Source: Pseudomonadota bacterium (GTDB lineage Bacteria > Pseudomonadota > Gammaproteobacteria > Xanthomonadales > Rhodanobacteraceae). Taken from it: a DNA stretch of 18,868 nucleotides. The translations under genes and the position numbers were made by a program. Location: the NCBI GenBank assembly GCA_023430685.1, contig JAEYZH010000095.1, forward strand, positions 1-18,868. The letters are read 5' to 3'. The notes below the pieces were generated by a model. It saw only the letters and a list, made by a program, of their open reading frames with translations, was not told where the DNA came from and did not search any database. How positions within the stretch are numbered: position 1 is the stretch's first letter; each line of letters starts with the position of its first letter. Of this stretch, positions 7,453-14,091 are shown one piece after another.

Positions 7453-9852
7453 ATGAAGCGTATCGCCGCACTGTTCCTGCTCGCCTTTTTCGCAGCCCGC
7501 GACGCCTCGGCATTCGACGCGTTCACGATCTCCGACATCCGCATCGAGGGCCTGTCGCGCATCGCGCCGGGCACGGTGTTCACCTACCTGCCGGTCGAGA
7601 AAGGCGATCCGATCGACACCTCGCGCGCCGACCAGGCGATCCGCGCGCTGTACAAGACCGGCTTCTTCAGCGACGTGCAGCTCGCGCGCCAGGGCGACAT
7701 CCTCGTCGTCACGGTCAAGGAGCGCCCGCAGATCAGCAAGATCGTGATCCGCGGCAACAAGGACATCCAGGAAGAAGACCTGCGCAAGGGCCTCAAGGGG
7801 ATCGGCCTCTCCGAGGGCGAGTCGTTCAACCCGCTCGCGCTGAGCGAGGTGCAGAGCGAGCTGATCCGCCAGTACTACAACCGCGGCAAGTACAACGTCT
7901 CGGTCAAGACCTCGAAGGTCAACCTCGACCGCAACCGCGTCGAGATCGCGATCAACGTCGCCGAAGGCAAGGCGGCGCGCATCAAGCACATCAACGTGGT
8001 CGGCAACGCGACCTTCCCGGACCGCGAGATCCAGGACGATTTCGAGTCGAGCACGTCGAACTGGACCTCTTGGTACAGCAAGAACGACCAGTATTCGCGC
8101 GAGAAGCTCTCGGGCGACCTCGAGAAGCTGCAGTCCTACTACATGGACCGCGGGTACGCGGACTTCAGCGTCGATTCGACCCAGGTCAGCATCAGTCCCG
8201 ACAAGCGCCGCATGTACGTGAGCGCGAACATCACCGAGGGCGAGGTCTACACGATCAGCGACATCCAGCTCACCGGTTCGCTGATCGTCAAGGAAGACGA
8301 CCTGCGCGCGATGGTGCGATTGAAGCCCGGCGACGTGTTCTCGCGCGCGCGCATCGAGGAATCGATCGACCAGATGGTGTCGACGCTTTCCAACATCGGC
8401 TACGCGTTCGCCGACGTGCAGCCGCTGCCGACGATCGACAAGGAAAAGCGCCAGGTCGCGCTGAACTTCTTCGTCAACCCGGGCAAGCGCGTGTACGTGC
8501 GCAAGATCGTGTTCAAGGGCAACCTGCGCACCGAGGACCAGGTGCTCCGCCGCGAAATGCGCCAGCTCGAAGGCTCGTGGTATTCGCAGGCCGCGATCGA
8601 CCGTTCCAAGATCCGGCTGCAGCGACTCGGCTACTTCAGCAAGGTCGAGATCGAAACGCCGGCGGTCGCGGGCACCGAGGACCAGGTCGACCTCGCGGTC
8701 ACCGTGGAGGAGACCAACTCCGGCCAGTTCACGTTCGGCCTCGGCTATTCGCAGGTCCAGGGCCTGATCGCGAGCGTCAGCGTGAGCCAGAACAACTTCT
8801 TCGGCAGCGGCGACCGCATCGGCCTGACCGCGCAGCGCAGCAGCTTCATCGAGCGCTACCAGCTGTCGTACTACGAGCCCTACCTCACCGACGACGGCAT
8901 CGGCATCGGTTACGACCTGCAGCACACCGAACTCGACACCGGCGAGCAGAACCTCGCGAGCTACTACAGCAACACCGACGCGTTCAACATCTACCTCGGC
9001 TTCCCGATCACCGAGTCGGACACGATCAACGCGCAGGTGGGCTACAGCCGCACCGGCATCGTGCCGAGCTTCTACACGCCGCAGAGCATCATCGACTACA
9101 TCGACAACCTCGGCCACAGGACGTTCCATACCGTCAACAGCAGCTTTTCGTGGGCGCATGACACGCGCAACCGCTACTGGAACCCGACCCGCGGCTCGCT
9201 GCAGACGGCTTCGCTCGAGGTCACGCTGCCGGGTTCCACGGTCGAGTACTACAAGATCAACTATTCCTACGCGCAGTACCTGCGGATCACCGACAAGCTC
9301 ACGTTCTACGGGCACCTCACGCTCGGCTACGGCGACACCTACAACGACCCCGAAAGCGTGCTGTCGCCCGACCACCCGCGTTACCGCGCGAACATCGGCG
9401 GGCTGCCGTTCTTCGAGAACTTCTACGCGGGCGGCGTGTCCGACGTGCGCGGCTACCGCGACAACACGCTCGGCCCGTTCGCGCTGTCCAACCCGATCAC
9501 CTGCCCGGCGACCGACAAGAACTGCCGCCTGCCGCTCGGCGGCGCGCTGAAGACGGTGCTCTCGGCGGAGGTGATCTTCCCGACGCCGTTCGTCAAGGAG
9601 AACAACGACAGCACGCGCATGTCCGCGTTCTTCGACGTCGGCAACGTGTTCAAGAACAACCTCTGCAACTTCACCGACGAATGCCGGCCGTACCGCACGT
9701 TCAACGCGCAGCAGTTGCGCGCTTCGGTCGGACTGTCGTTCCAGTGGCGCGCACCGGTCGGTCCGATCGTGATCAACTTCGCCAAGCCGCTGCGCAAGAA
9801 GCCCGGCGACGACACCGAGACGATCCAGTTCATGTTCGGCAACACGTTCTGA
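7453..9852 (+). CDS. bamA: Outer membrane protein assembly factor BamA
   Basis: BamA is the Omp85-family core of the BAM complex that folds beta-barrel proteins into the outer membrane. The product is 799 residues. A signal peptide is clear (KR, then a hydrophobic stretch, then ASA before FDA; likely cleavage after residue 20). Five POTRA domains follow to about residue 420 (IRIEGLSRIAPGTV, IRGNKDIQEEDL, INVVGNATFPDREI, IQLTGSLIVKEDDL and FKGNLRTEDQVL mark their starts), then a 16-strand barrel. The lid-loop motif is VRGY at residues 665-668 (VRGF in E. coli), and the protein ends on Phe, as expected for a beta-signal. A good Shine-Dalgarno, GGAAG at 7443-7447, sits 5 bases before the ATG. 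The 79-base gap after rseP contains no clear promoter or terminator. The cysteine-bearing stretch near residues 684-694 (CPATDKNC) may form an external-loop disulfide. Confidence 0.98.
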   Translation: MKRIAALFLLAFFAARDASAFDAFTISDIRIEGLSRIAPGTVFTYLPVEKGDPIDTSRADQAIRALYKTGFFSDVQLARQGDILVVTVKERPQISKIVIRGNKDIQEEDLRKGLKGIGLSEGESFNPLALSEVQSELIRQYYNRGKYNVSVKTSKVNLDRNRVEIAINVAEGKAARIKHINVVGNATFPDREIQDDFESSTSNWTSWYSKNDQYSREKLSGDLEKLQSYYMDRGYADFSVDSTQVSISPDKRRMYVSANITEGEVYTISDIQLTGSLIVKEDDLRAMVRLKPGDVFSRARIEESIDQMVSTLSNIGYAFADVQPLPTIDKEKRQVALNFFVNPGKRVYVRKIVFKGNLRTEDQVLRREMRQLEGSWYSQAAIDRSKIRLQRLGYFSKVEIETPAVAGTEDQVDLAVTVEETNSGQFTFGLGYSQVQGLIASVSVSQNNFFGSGDRIGLTAQRSSFIERYQLSYYEPYLTDDGIGIGYDLQHTELDTGEQNLASYYSNTDAFNIYLGFPITESDTINAQVGYSRTGIVPSFYTPQSIIDYIDNLGHRTFHTVNSSFSWAHDTRNRYWNPTRGSLQTASLEVTLPGSTVEYYKINYSYAQYLRITDKLTFYGHLTLGYGDTYNDPESVLSPDHPRYRANIGGLPFFENFYAGGVSDVRGYRDNTLGPFALSNPITCPATDKNCRLPLGGALKTVLSAEVIFPTPFVKENNDSTRMSAFFDVGNVFKNNLCNFTDECRPYRTFNAQQLRASVGLSFQWRAPVGPIVINFAKPLRKKPGDDTETIQFMFGNTF

Positions 9853-9884
9853 GCGAGGCGGGCCGCCGGCAGCGTCGGGTGACG

Positions 9885-9890
9885 AGGAGG
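9885..9890 (+). promoter_or_regulatory. Ribosome binding site that fixes the GTG start of skp
   Basis: AGGAGG at 9885-9890 is a full-strength Shine-Dalgarno, 5 bases before GTG at 9896. The alternative in-frame ATG at 9926 has no comparable site, so the GTG start is preferred. Confidence 0.75.
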
Positions 9891-9895
9891 CTCGG

Positions 9896-10420
9896 GTGAC
9901 GCAGCATGTCAACCAGGCGGCACGCATGCTCGCACTGCTGCTCGCAATGCTGCCCGCTGCCGCGTTCGCGCAGGATGCCGCGGTCCGCATCGGCTACGTC
10001 GACATGAAGCGCCTGCTCGACAACGCGCCGCAGGTGGTCACCGGCCGCACCCGCCTCGAGCGCGAGTTCGCAGCGCGCGACGCTGCGTTGCAGGCAGAGG
10101 AGAAACGCGCCCAGGAACTGCGCGCGCGCCTCGCGTCAGCCGCCCCCGGCGATGCCGACGCGTTGCGCCGGGAAGTCGACGCACTCGACCGCTCGGTCAA
10201 GCGCAAGCGCGACGGCCTGCGCAACGATCTGAAGACGCGCAGCGACCAGGAACTGGACCGCAGCTGGCGGGAGATCAACGAGGCGGTGGTCGAATTCGCG
10301 CGTGAACAGGGCTACGACCTGATCGTGCCGAGCCCGGTCGTCTACGCGAGTCCGAAGGCCGACGTGACCGAGCGCATCCTCGACCGCTTGCGCCGCCAGT
10401 CCGCGGGCGCGACGCCGTGA
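9896..10420 (+). CDS. skp: OmpH/Skp-family periplasmic chaperone
   Basis: Skp trimers hold unfolded outer-membrane proteins in the periplasm and hand them to BamA. The 174-residue product begins at GTG with a strong upstream AGGAGG. It has a signal peptide (basic start, hydrophobic ALLLAMLPAAAFA, likely cleavage after Ala25), then IGYVDMKRLLDNAPQ, the typical OmpH opening. A long charged coiled-coil follows at about residues 50-125, rich in Glu/Arg/Lys with heptad Leu/Ala, and then the C-terminal strand segment YDLIVPSPVVYAS. E. coli Skp is 161 residues. It lies 43 bases after bamA and its stop overlaps the lpxD start as GTGA, the usual bamA-skp-lpxD order. Confidence 0.95.
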   Translation: MTQHVNQAARMLALLLAMLPAAAFAQDAAVRIGYVDMKRLLDNAPQVVTGRTRLEREFAARDAALQAEEKRAQELRARLASAAPGDADALRREVDALDRSVKRKRDGLRNDLKTRSDQELDRSWREINEAVVEFAREQGYDLIVPSPVVYASPKADVTERILDRLRRQSAGATP

Positions 10421-11451
10421 GCCAAGCGACCGCAACGACCCTCGGCGAACTCGCGGCGGGCCACGGCCTCGAACTACGCGGCGCCGACGCCGGCGTGCCG
10501 GTTACCGGCGTCGCGACGCTCGGCGACGCCGGTCCCGGCCAGGTCGCCTTCCTCGCCAATCCGCGCTACCGCGCGCAGCTCGCGACCACGGCCGCGGCCG
10601 CAGTGGTGTTGCGCGAGACGGATGCGGCGGCATGCACGCGGCCGGTGCTGGTCGCTCGCGATCCCTACGTCGCGTTCTCGAAGATCGCCGCGCGCTTCGA
10701 ACGCGTGCCGGCGCTCGAGCCCGGCCTGCATGCGAGCGCGGTGGTCGCGCCGGGCGCACGCGTCTCCGCGCTGGCGCAGGTCGGTGCGTTCTGCGTGGTC
10801 GAGGACGGCGCGGTGGTCGAGGACGGCGCCGTGGTCGGTCCGCACTGCATCATCGGCCGCAACTGCCGCGTCGGCGTGCAGTCGCGCCTGGTCGCGCGCG
10901 TGACCCTGGTGCAGGACGTGCAGCTCGGCGCGCGCGTGCTCGTGCACCCGGGCGCCGTGCTCGGCGCCGACGGCTTCGGGCTCGCGTTCGACCGCGACCA
11001 CTGGATCAAGGTCCCGCAGCTCGGCGGCGTCATCGTCGGCGATGATTGCGAGATCGGCGCCAACACCACGATCGACCGCGGCGCGCTCGGCGACACCGTG
11101 CTCGAGGAGGACGTGCGGCTCGACAACCAGATCCAGGTCGCGCACAACGTGCGCATCGGAGCGCACAGCGCACTCGCCGGCTGCGCCGCGGTCGCCGGCA
11201 GCGCGACGATCGGGCGCTACTGCCTGATCGGCGGCAGCGCTGGCATACTCGGTCATTTGACCATCGCCGATCGCGTCACCGTGACCGCGATGAGCCTGGT
11301 CACGCACTCGATCCGCGAGGCGGGCGAATACTCGTCCGGCACGCCGATCCAGTCGAATCGGCAATGGCGTCGCAATGCGGCGCGTTTCAAGCACCTGGAC
11401 GAGATCGTGCGTCGCCTCGGCGGCGCGGCAAGGGAACCCAACGATGAATGA
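10417..11451 (+). CDS. lpxD: UDP-3-O-(3-hydroxyacyl)glucosamine N-acyltransferase
   Basis: LpxD adds the second 3-hydroxyacyl chain, from acyl-ACP, to the amino group of UDP-3-O-acyl-glucosamine, the third step of lipid A synthesis; it is cytosolic. The product is 344 residues (E. coli 341). It has an N-terminal uridine-binding domain (about residues 1-105, with GPGQVAFLANPRYRAQL). A left-handed beta-helix of hexapeptide repeats follows, with IGRNCRVG, GANTTIDRGALGDT and LDNQIQVAHNVRIG, where His243 is the catalytic base. A helical C-terminal tail binds ACP. The start is GTG at 10417, overlapping the skp stop by 4 nt. The end overlaps fabZ by 8 nt, implying coupled translation. Confidence 0.97.
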   Translation: MSQATATTLGELAAGHGLELRGADAGVPVTGVATLGDAGPGQVAFLANPRYRAQLATTAAAAVVLRETDAAACTRPVLVARDPYVAFSKIAARFERVPALEPGLHASAVVAPGARVSALAQVGAFCVVEDGAVVEDGAVVGPHCIIGRNCRVGVQSRLVARVTLVQDVQLGARVLVHPGAVLGADGFGLAFDRDHWIKVPQLGGVIVGDDCEIGANTTIDRGALGDTVLEEDVRLDNQIQVAHNVRIGAHSALAGCAAVAGSATIGRYCLIGGSAGILGHLTIADRVTVTAMSLVTHSIREAGEYSSGTPIQSNRQWRRNAARFKHLDEIVRRLGGAAREPNDE

Positions 11452-11914
11452 TTCGAGCGTGGCGGTTGAGCTTCCGGTGGACGTGGAGCGGATCCAGGCG
11501 ATGCTGCCGCATCGCTATCCGTTCCTGATGATCGACCGCGTGGTCGCGTTCGAGCCGGGCAAGCGCGCGACCGCGATCAAGAACGTCACGATCAACGAGC
11601 CGTTCTTCCAGGGCCATTTCCCGGGGCATCCGGTGATGCCGGGCGTGCTGATCATCGAGGCGATGGCACAGGCCGCCGGCGTCATGATCAAGCTGTCGGT
11701 GCCGCACGACGCCGACCGCCCGGTCGTGTTCTACCTCGTCAAGGTCGACAACGCGCGCTTCAGCCGCACGGTCGTGCCGGGCGACCAGCTGCGCCTGGAG
11801 ATCACGCACAAGCGCACGATGCGCAACATGAGCCTGTTCCACGGCCAGGCCTTCGTCGGCGACGAGATCGCGGCGGAAGCCGAGATGCTCTGCGCCGAGG
11901 TTCCCAACGGATGA
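11444..11914 (+). CDS. fabZ: 3-hydroxyacyl-ACP dehydratase FabZ
   Basis: FabZ dehydrates 3-hydroxyacyl-ACP to trans-2-enoyl-ACP in fatty acid elongation. It competes with LpxA and LpxD for the same 3-hydroxyacyl-ACP pool, which explains its place among lpx genes. The 156-residue hot-dog-fold product has LPHRYPFLMIDRV at 21-33 and the catalytic segment GHFPGHPVMPGVLIIEAMAQ at 57-76, with His58 and Glu72 matching E. coli His54 and Glu68. The frame is open to 11375 inside lpxD, but the ATG at 11444 follows AGGGAA and gives the family start. The stop overlaps the lpxA ATG by 4 nt. Confidence 0.97.
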   Translation: MNDSSVAVELPVDVERIQAMLPHRYPFLMIDRVVAFEPGKRATAIKNVTINEPFFQGHFPGHPVMPGVLIIEAMAQAAGVMIKLSVPHDADRPVVFYLVKVDNARFSRTVVPGDQLRLEITHKRTMRNMSLFHGQAFVGDEIAAEAEMLCAEVPNG

Positions 11915-12681
11915 TCCATCCGACCGCCCTCGTCGACCCGGCCGCGCGCGTCGGCAGCGACGTCAGCATCGGCGCGTACAGCGTGATCGGGCCGGAGGTC
12001 GAGATCGGCGACCGCACCACGATCGGCCCGCACGTCGTGGTCGAGGGCGCCACGCGCATCGGCCGCGACAACCGCATCTTCCAGTTCGCCTCGCTCGGCG
12101 CCGAGCCGCAGGACAAGAAGTTCCGCGGCGAGCGCAGCGAGCTCGTGATCGGCGATCGCAACGTGATCCGCGAGTTCACGACCTTCAATCGCGGCACCGC
12201 CGATGGTGGCGGCGCCACCCGCATCGGCAACGACAACTGGATCATGGCCTACGTGCACATCGCGCACGACTGCCGCGTCGGCGACCACGTCGTGTTCGCC
12301 AACAACGCGACCCTGGCCGGCCACGTCGAGGTCGGCGACCACGTGATCCTCGGCGGTTTCACCGGCATCCACCAGTTCTGCAAGATCGGCGCGCATGCGT
12401 TCTGCGGCATGGGCAGCCTCGTCAACACCGACGTGCCGCCGTTCGTGATCGTCGGCGGCGGCTACGCGCGGCCCCGCGGCGTCAACAGCGAGGGCCTCAA
12501 GCGCCGCGGCTTCGACGCGACCCGCATCGCCGCGATCCGGCGCGCCTATCGCACGCTCTACATGTCAGGCGCGCCGCTCGAACAGGCCCGCGCGCAACTC
12601 GCCGAACAGGCGGTCGCGAACGCCGACGTCGCCGACATGCTCGCCTTCATCGACCGCAGCGAGCGATCTCTGGCGCGGTGA
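11911..12681 (+). CDS. lpxA: UDP-N-acetylglucosamine O-acyltransferase
   Basis: LpxA transfers a 3-hydroxyacyl chain from ACP to the 3-OH of UDP-GlcNAc, the first step of lipid A synthesis. The 256-residue product (E. coli 262) is a left-handed beta-helix of hexapeptide repeats (for example IGAYSV and IGPHVV) followed by a helical C-terminal domain. HIAHDC places the catalytic His at 119 (E. coli His125), and HQFCKIGAH contains His154 (E. coli His160). The position aligned with E. coli Gly173, the hydrocarbon ruler, is Met167 here, as in the C10-selective Pseudomonas enzyme. VNSEGLKRRGF is the conserved C-terminal segment. The start overlaps the fabZ stop; the stop TGA at 12679-12681 is followed within 5 bases by a repeat arm. 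Confidence 0.97.
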   Translation: MIHPTALVDPAARVGSDVSIGAYSVIGPEVEIGDRTTIGPHVVVEGATRIGRDNRIFQFASLGAEPQDKKFRGERSELVIGDRNVIREFTTFNRGTADGGGATRIGNDNWIMAYVHIAHDCRVGDHVVFANNATLAGHVEVGDHVILGGFTGIHQFCKIGAHAFCGMGSLVNTDVPPFVIVGGGYARPRGVNSEGLKRRGFDATRIAAIRRAYRTLYMSGAPLEQARAQLAEQAVANADVADMLAFIDRSERSLAR

Positions 12682-12686
12682 GAGCC

Positions 12687-12820
12687 GGGAATGGGAACAG
12701 GGACTGGCTCGAGCACGCTCGCTGCGCGGTGCTCGCCGGCCTGCGACAATGACTCGTGCGAGTCGCGGGCGCGATGCGATGGATGCTGACCATTCCCCAT
12801 TACCCCTTCCCGATTCCCCG
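12687..12820. repeat. Heptamer-repeat element straddling the lpxB start
   Basis: This is a second, more degenerate element of the frr-uppS type. The left arm, 12687-12706, has GGGAATG followed by GGGAACA and GGGACTG type units. The right arm, 12791-12820, is the reverse-complement C-rich form with units such as ATTCCCC and ATTACCC. Between them are about 80 bases containing the only two plausible lpxB start codons (12749 and 12779). The right arm lies inside the lpxB coding frame and is read as HSPLPLPDSP. On the minus strand the right arm has four G-tracts of 3-4 bases with loops of 2-4 bases. Confidence 0.8.
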
Positions 12821-14044
12821 CTGTTCGTCCTCGTCGCCGGCGAAGCCTCCGGCGACCTGCTCGGCGCGGATCTCGTCGATGCGTTGCGCGCGAGATATCC
12901 GCACGCCCGCTTCGCGGGGATCGGCGGGGCGCGCATGATCGCCGCGGGGCTGGAAAGCTGGCATCCGATCGGCAAGCTGTCGGTCATGGGGCTCGTTGAA
13001 GTGTTGCGCCACCTGCCCGGACTTCTCGCGATCCGGGGCGACGTCGCGCGCCGCACGCTCGCGTCGCGGCCCGCGGCGTTCATCGGCATCGATGCGCCCG
13101 ACTTCAACCTTGGCCTCGAACGGCGTCTGCGCGCGAACGGGCTGCGCACCGTCCACTACGTGAGCCCGTCGGTCTGGGCCTGGCGCGAGAAGCGCGCCGC
13201 GAAGATCGGCCGCAGCGCCGGACGCGTGCTGTGCCTGTTCCCGATGGAGCCGCCGATCTATGCGCGGCACGGCGTCGACGCACGCTTCGTTGGCCATCCG
13301 CTCGCCGACGCGATGCCGCTCGAACCCGACCAGCATGCGGCGCGCGCGGCGCTCGGCCTGCCGGTGGACGTGCCGGTGCTCGCGCTGCTGCCGGGCAGCC
13401 GGCTGGGCGAGATCGCGCGGCTCGGCCGCGATTTCATCGAGGCGGCGAGACGGCTCGTGGAGCGCGTGCCGCGACTGCGCATCGTCGCGCCGATGGTGAA
13501 TGCCGAATGCCGCGACGCGTTCGAGGCGATCGCGCGCGAGGCCGGCATGCCGACGCGCCACCTGCGCTGGTCCGACGCGGAAGCCGCCGATGCGCCGCCG
13601 GCCATGTTGCTGCTGTCCGCCGGATCGGGGGTCGACGAACCTCGGCGGCGCCCGCTCTCGCAACTCGCGATGGTGGCGGCAGACGCCGTGCTGCTCGCAT
13701 CGGGCACCGCGACGCTCGAGGCGATGCTCGCGAAGCGGCCGATGGTCGTCGCCTATCGCATCGCACCCCTGACCCATCGCATCGTGAAAGGACTCGGCTT
13801 GCTCAAGGTTGGCCGCTACGCGCTGCCGAACGTGCTCGCGGGACGCGACATCGCGCCGGAGCTGATGCAGGACGACTGCACCCCCGATGCGCTCGCGCAC
13901 GCGCTCGCGCCCCTGCTGCAGGCGCGCGCAGTCGATCCCGCGCTGCTCGCCGAGTACCGCCGCCTGCACCTCGCGTTGCGCCGCGACGCGAGCGCGAGCG
14001 CCGCTGCGGCGATCGCCGACTACCTCGCGGCGCCCCGCGCGTGA
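12779..14044 (+). CDS. lpxB: Lipid-A-disaccharide synthase
   Basis: LpxB is a GT19 glycosyltransferase, peripheral on the inner membrane, that joins UDP-diacylglucosamine and lipid X into the lipid A disaccharide. Motifs are VAGEASGD at residues 19-26, GIDAPDFNLGLE, YVSPSVWAWREKR, FVGHPLAD, LLPGSRLGEI, and the UDP-binding LLASGTATLEAML. Two starts are possible: ATG 12779 (421 residues) or ATG 12749 (431 residues). Neither has a clear Shine-Dalgarno, and both lie inside a repeat element, so residues 5-14 are encoded by its C-rich arm. The shorter start is chosen because the conserved domain begins at about residue 15 and family members rarely have long leaders. Compared with E. coli LpxB (382 residues) there is an extra stretch of about 26 residues at roughly 265-292, just before the UDP-binding motif. 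The gene is intact otherwise. Confidence 0.95.
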   Translation: MDADHSPLPLPDSPLFVLVAGEASGDLLGADLVDALRARYPHARFAGIGGARMIAAGLESWHPIGKLSVMGLVEVLRHLPGLLAIRGDVARRTLASRPAAFIGIDAPDFNLGLERRLRANGLRTVHYVSPSVWAWREKRAAKIGRSAGRVLCLFPMEPPIYARHGVDARFVGHPLADAMPLEPDQHAARAALGLPVDVPVLALLPGSRLGEIARLGRDFIEAARRLVERVPRLRIVAPMVNAECRDAFEAIAREAGMPTRHLRWSDAEAADAPPAMLLLSAGSGVDEPRRRPLSQLAMVAADAVLLASGTATLEAMLAKRPMVVAYRIAPLTHRIVKGLGLLKVGRYALPNVLAGRDIAPELMQDDCTPDALAHALAPLLQARAVDPALLAEYRRLHLALRRDASASAAAAIADYLAAPRA

Positions 14045-14091
14045 GCGCGCCGGCCAGCCCGCGCCGCACGCGCGCCCTGGACCGGCCATGA
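14041..14091 (+). other. 16-codon open frame bridging lpxB and the sulfatase-fold gene (possible coupling leader)
   Basis: A GTG at 14041 overlaps the lpxB stop (GTGA). Its 16-codon frame, rich in Arg, Pro and Ala, ends with TGA at 14089-14091, overlapping the next gene's ATG (ATGA). It could carry ribosomes across the 43-base gap, or be chance in GC-rich DNA, or be a leftover of an older lpxB-next-gene junction. No Shine-Dalgarno or homology supports a functional peptide. Confidence 0.2.

Noticed and set aside
5967..7583. Long minus-strand open frame opposite rseP
   Set aside because: Antisense shadow; rseP on the + strand has HEYGH, two PDZ domains and the LDG motif.
7270..9990. A 906-codon open frame on the minus strand opposite bamA and the end of rseP
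   Set aside because: It is a shadow of GC-rich codon bias. The + strand carries unmistakable bamA with signal peptide, POTRA domains and VRGY, while the antisense translation is low-complexity and rich in Arg, Val, Asp and Ala.
12749..12778. Longer LpxB start at ATG 12749
   Set aside because: Not excluded, but less likely: it adds ten unconserved residues and has no better ribosome binding site than 12779.
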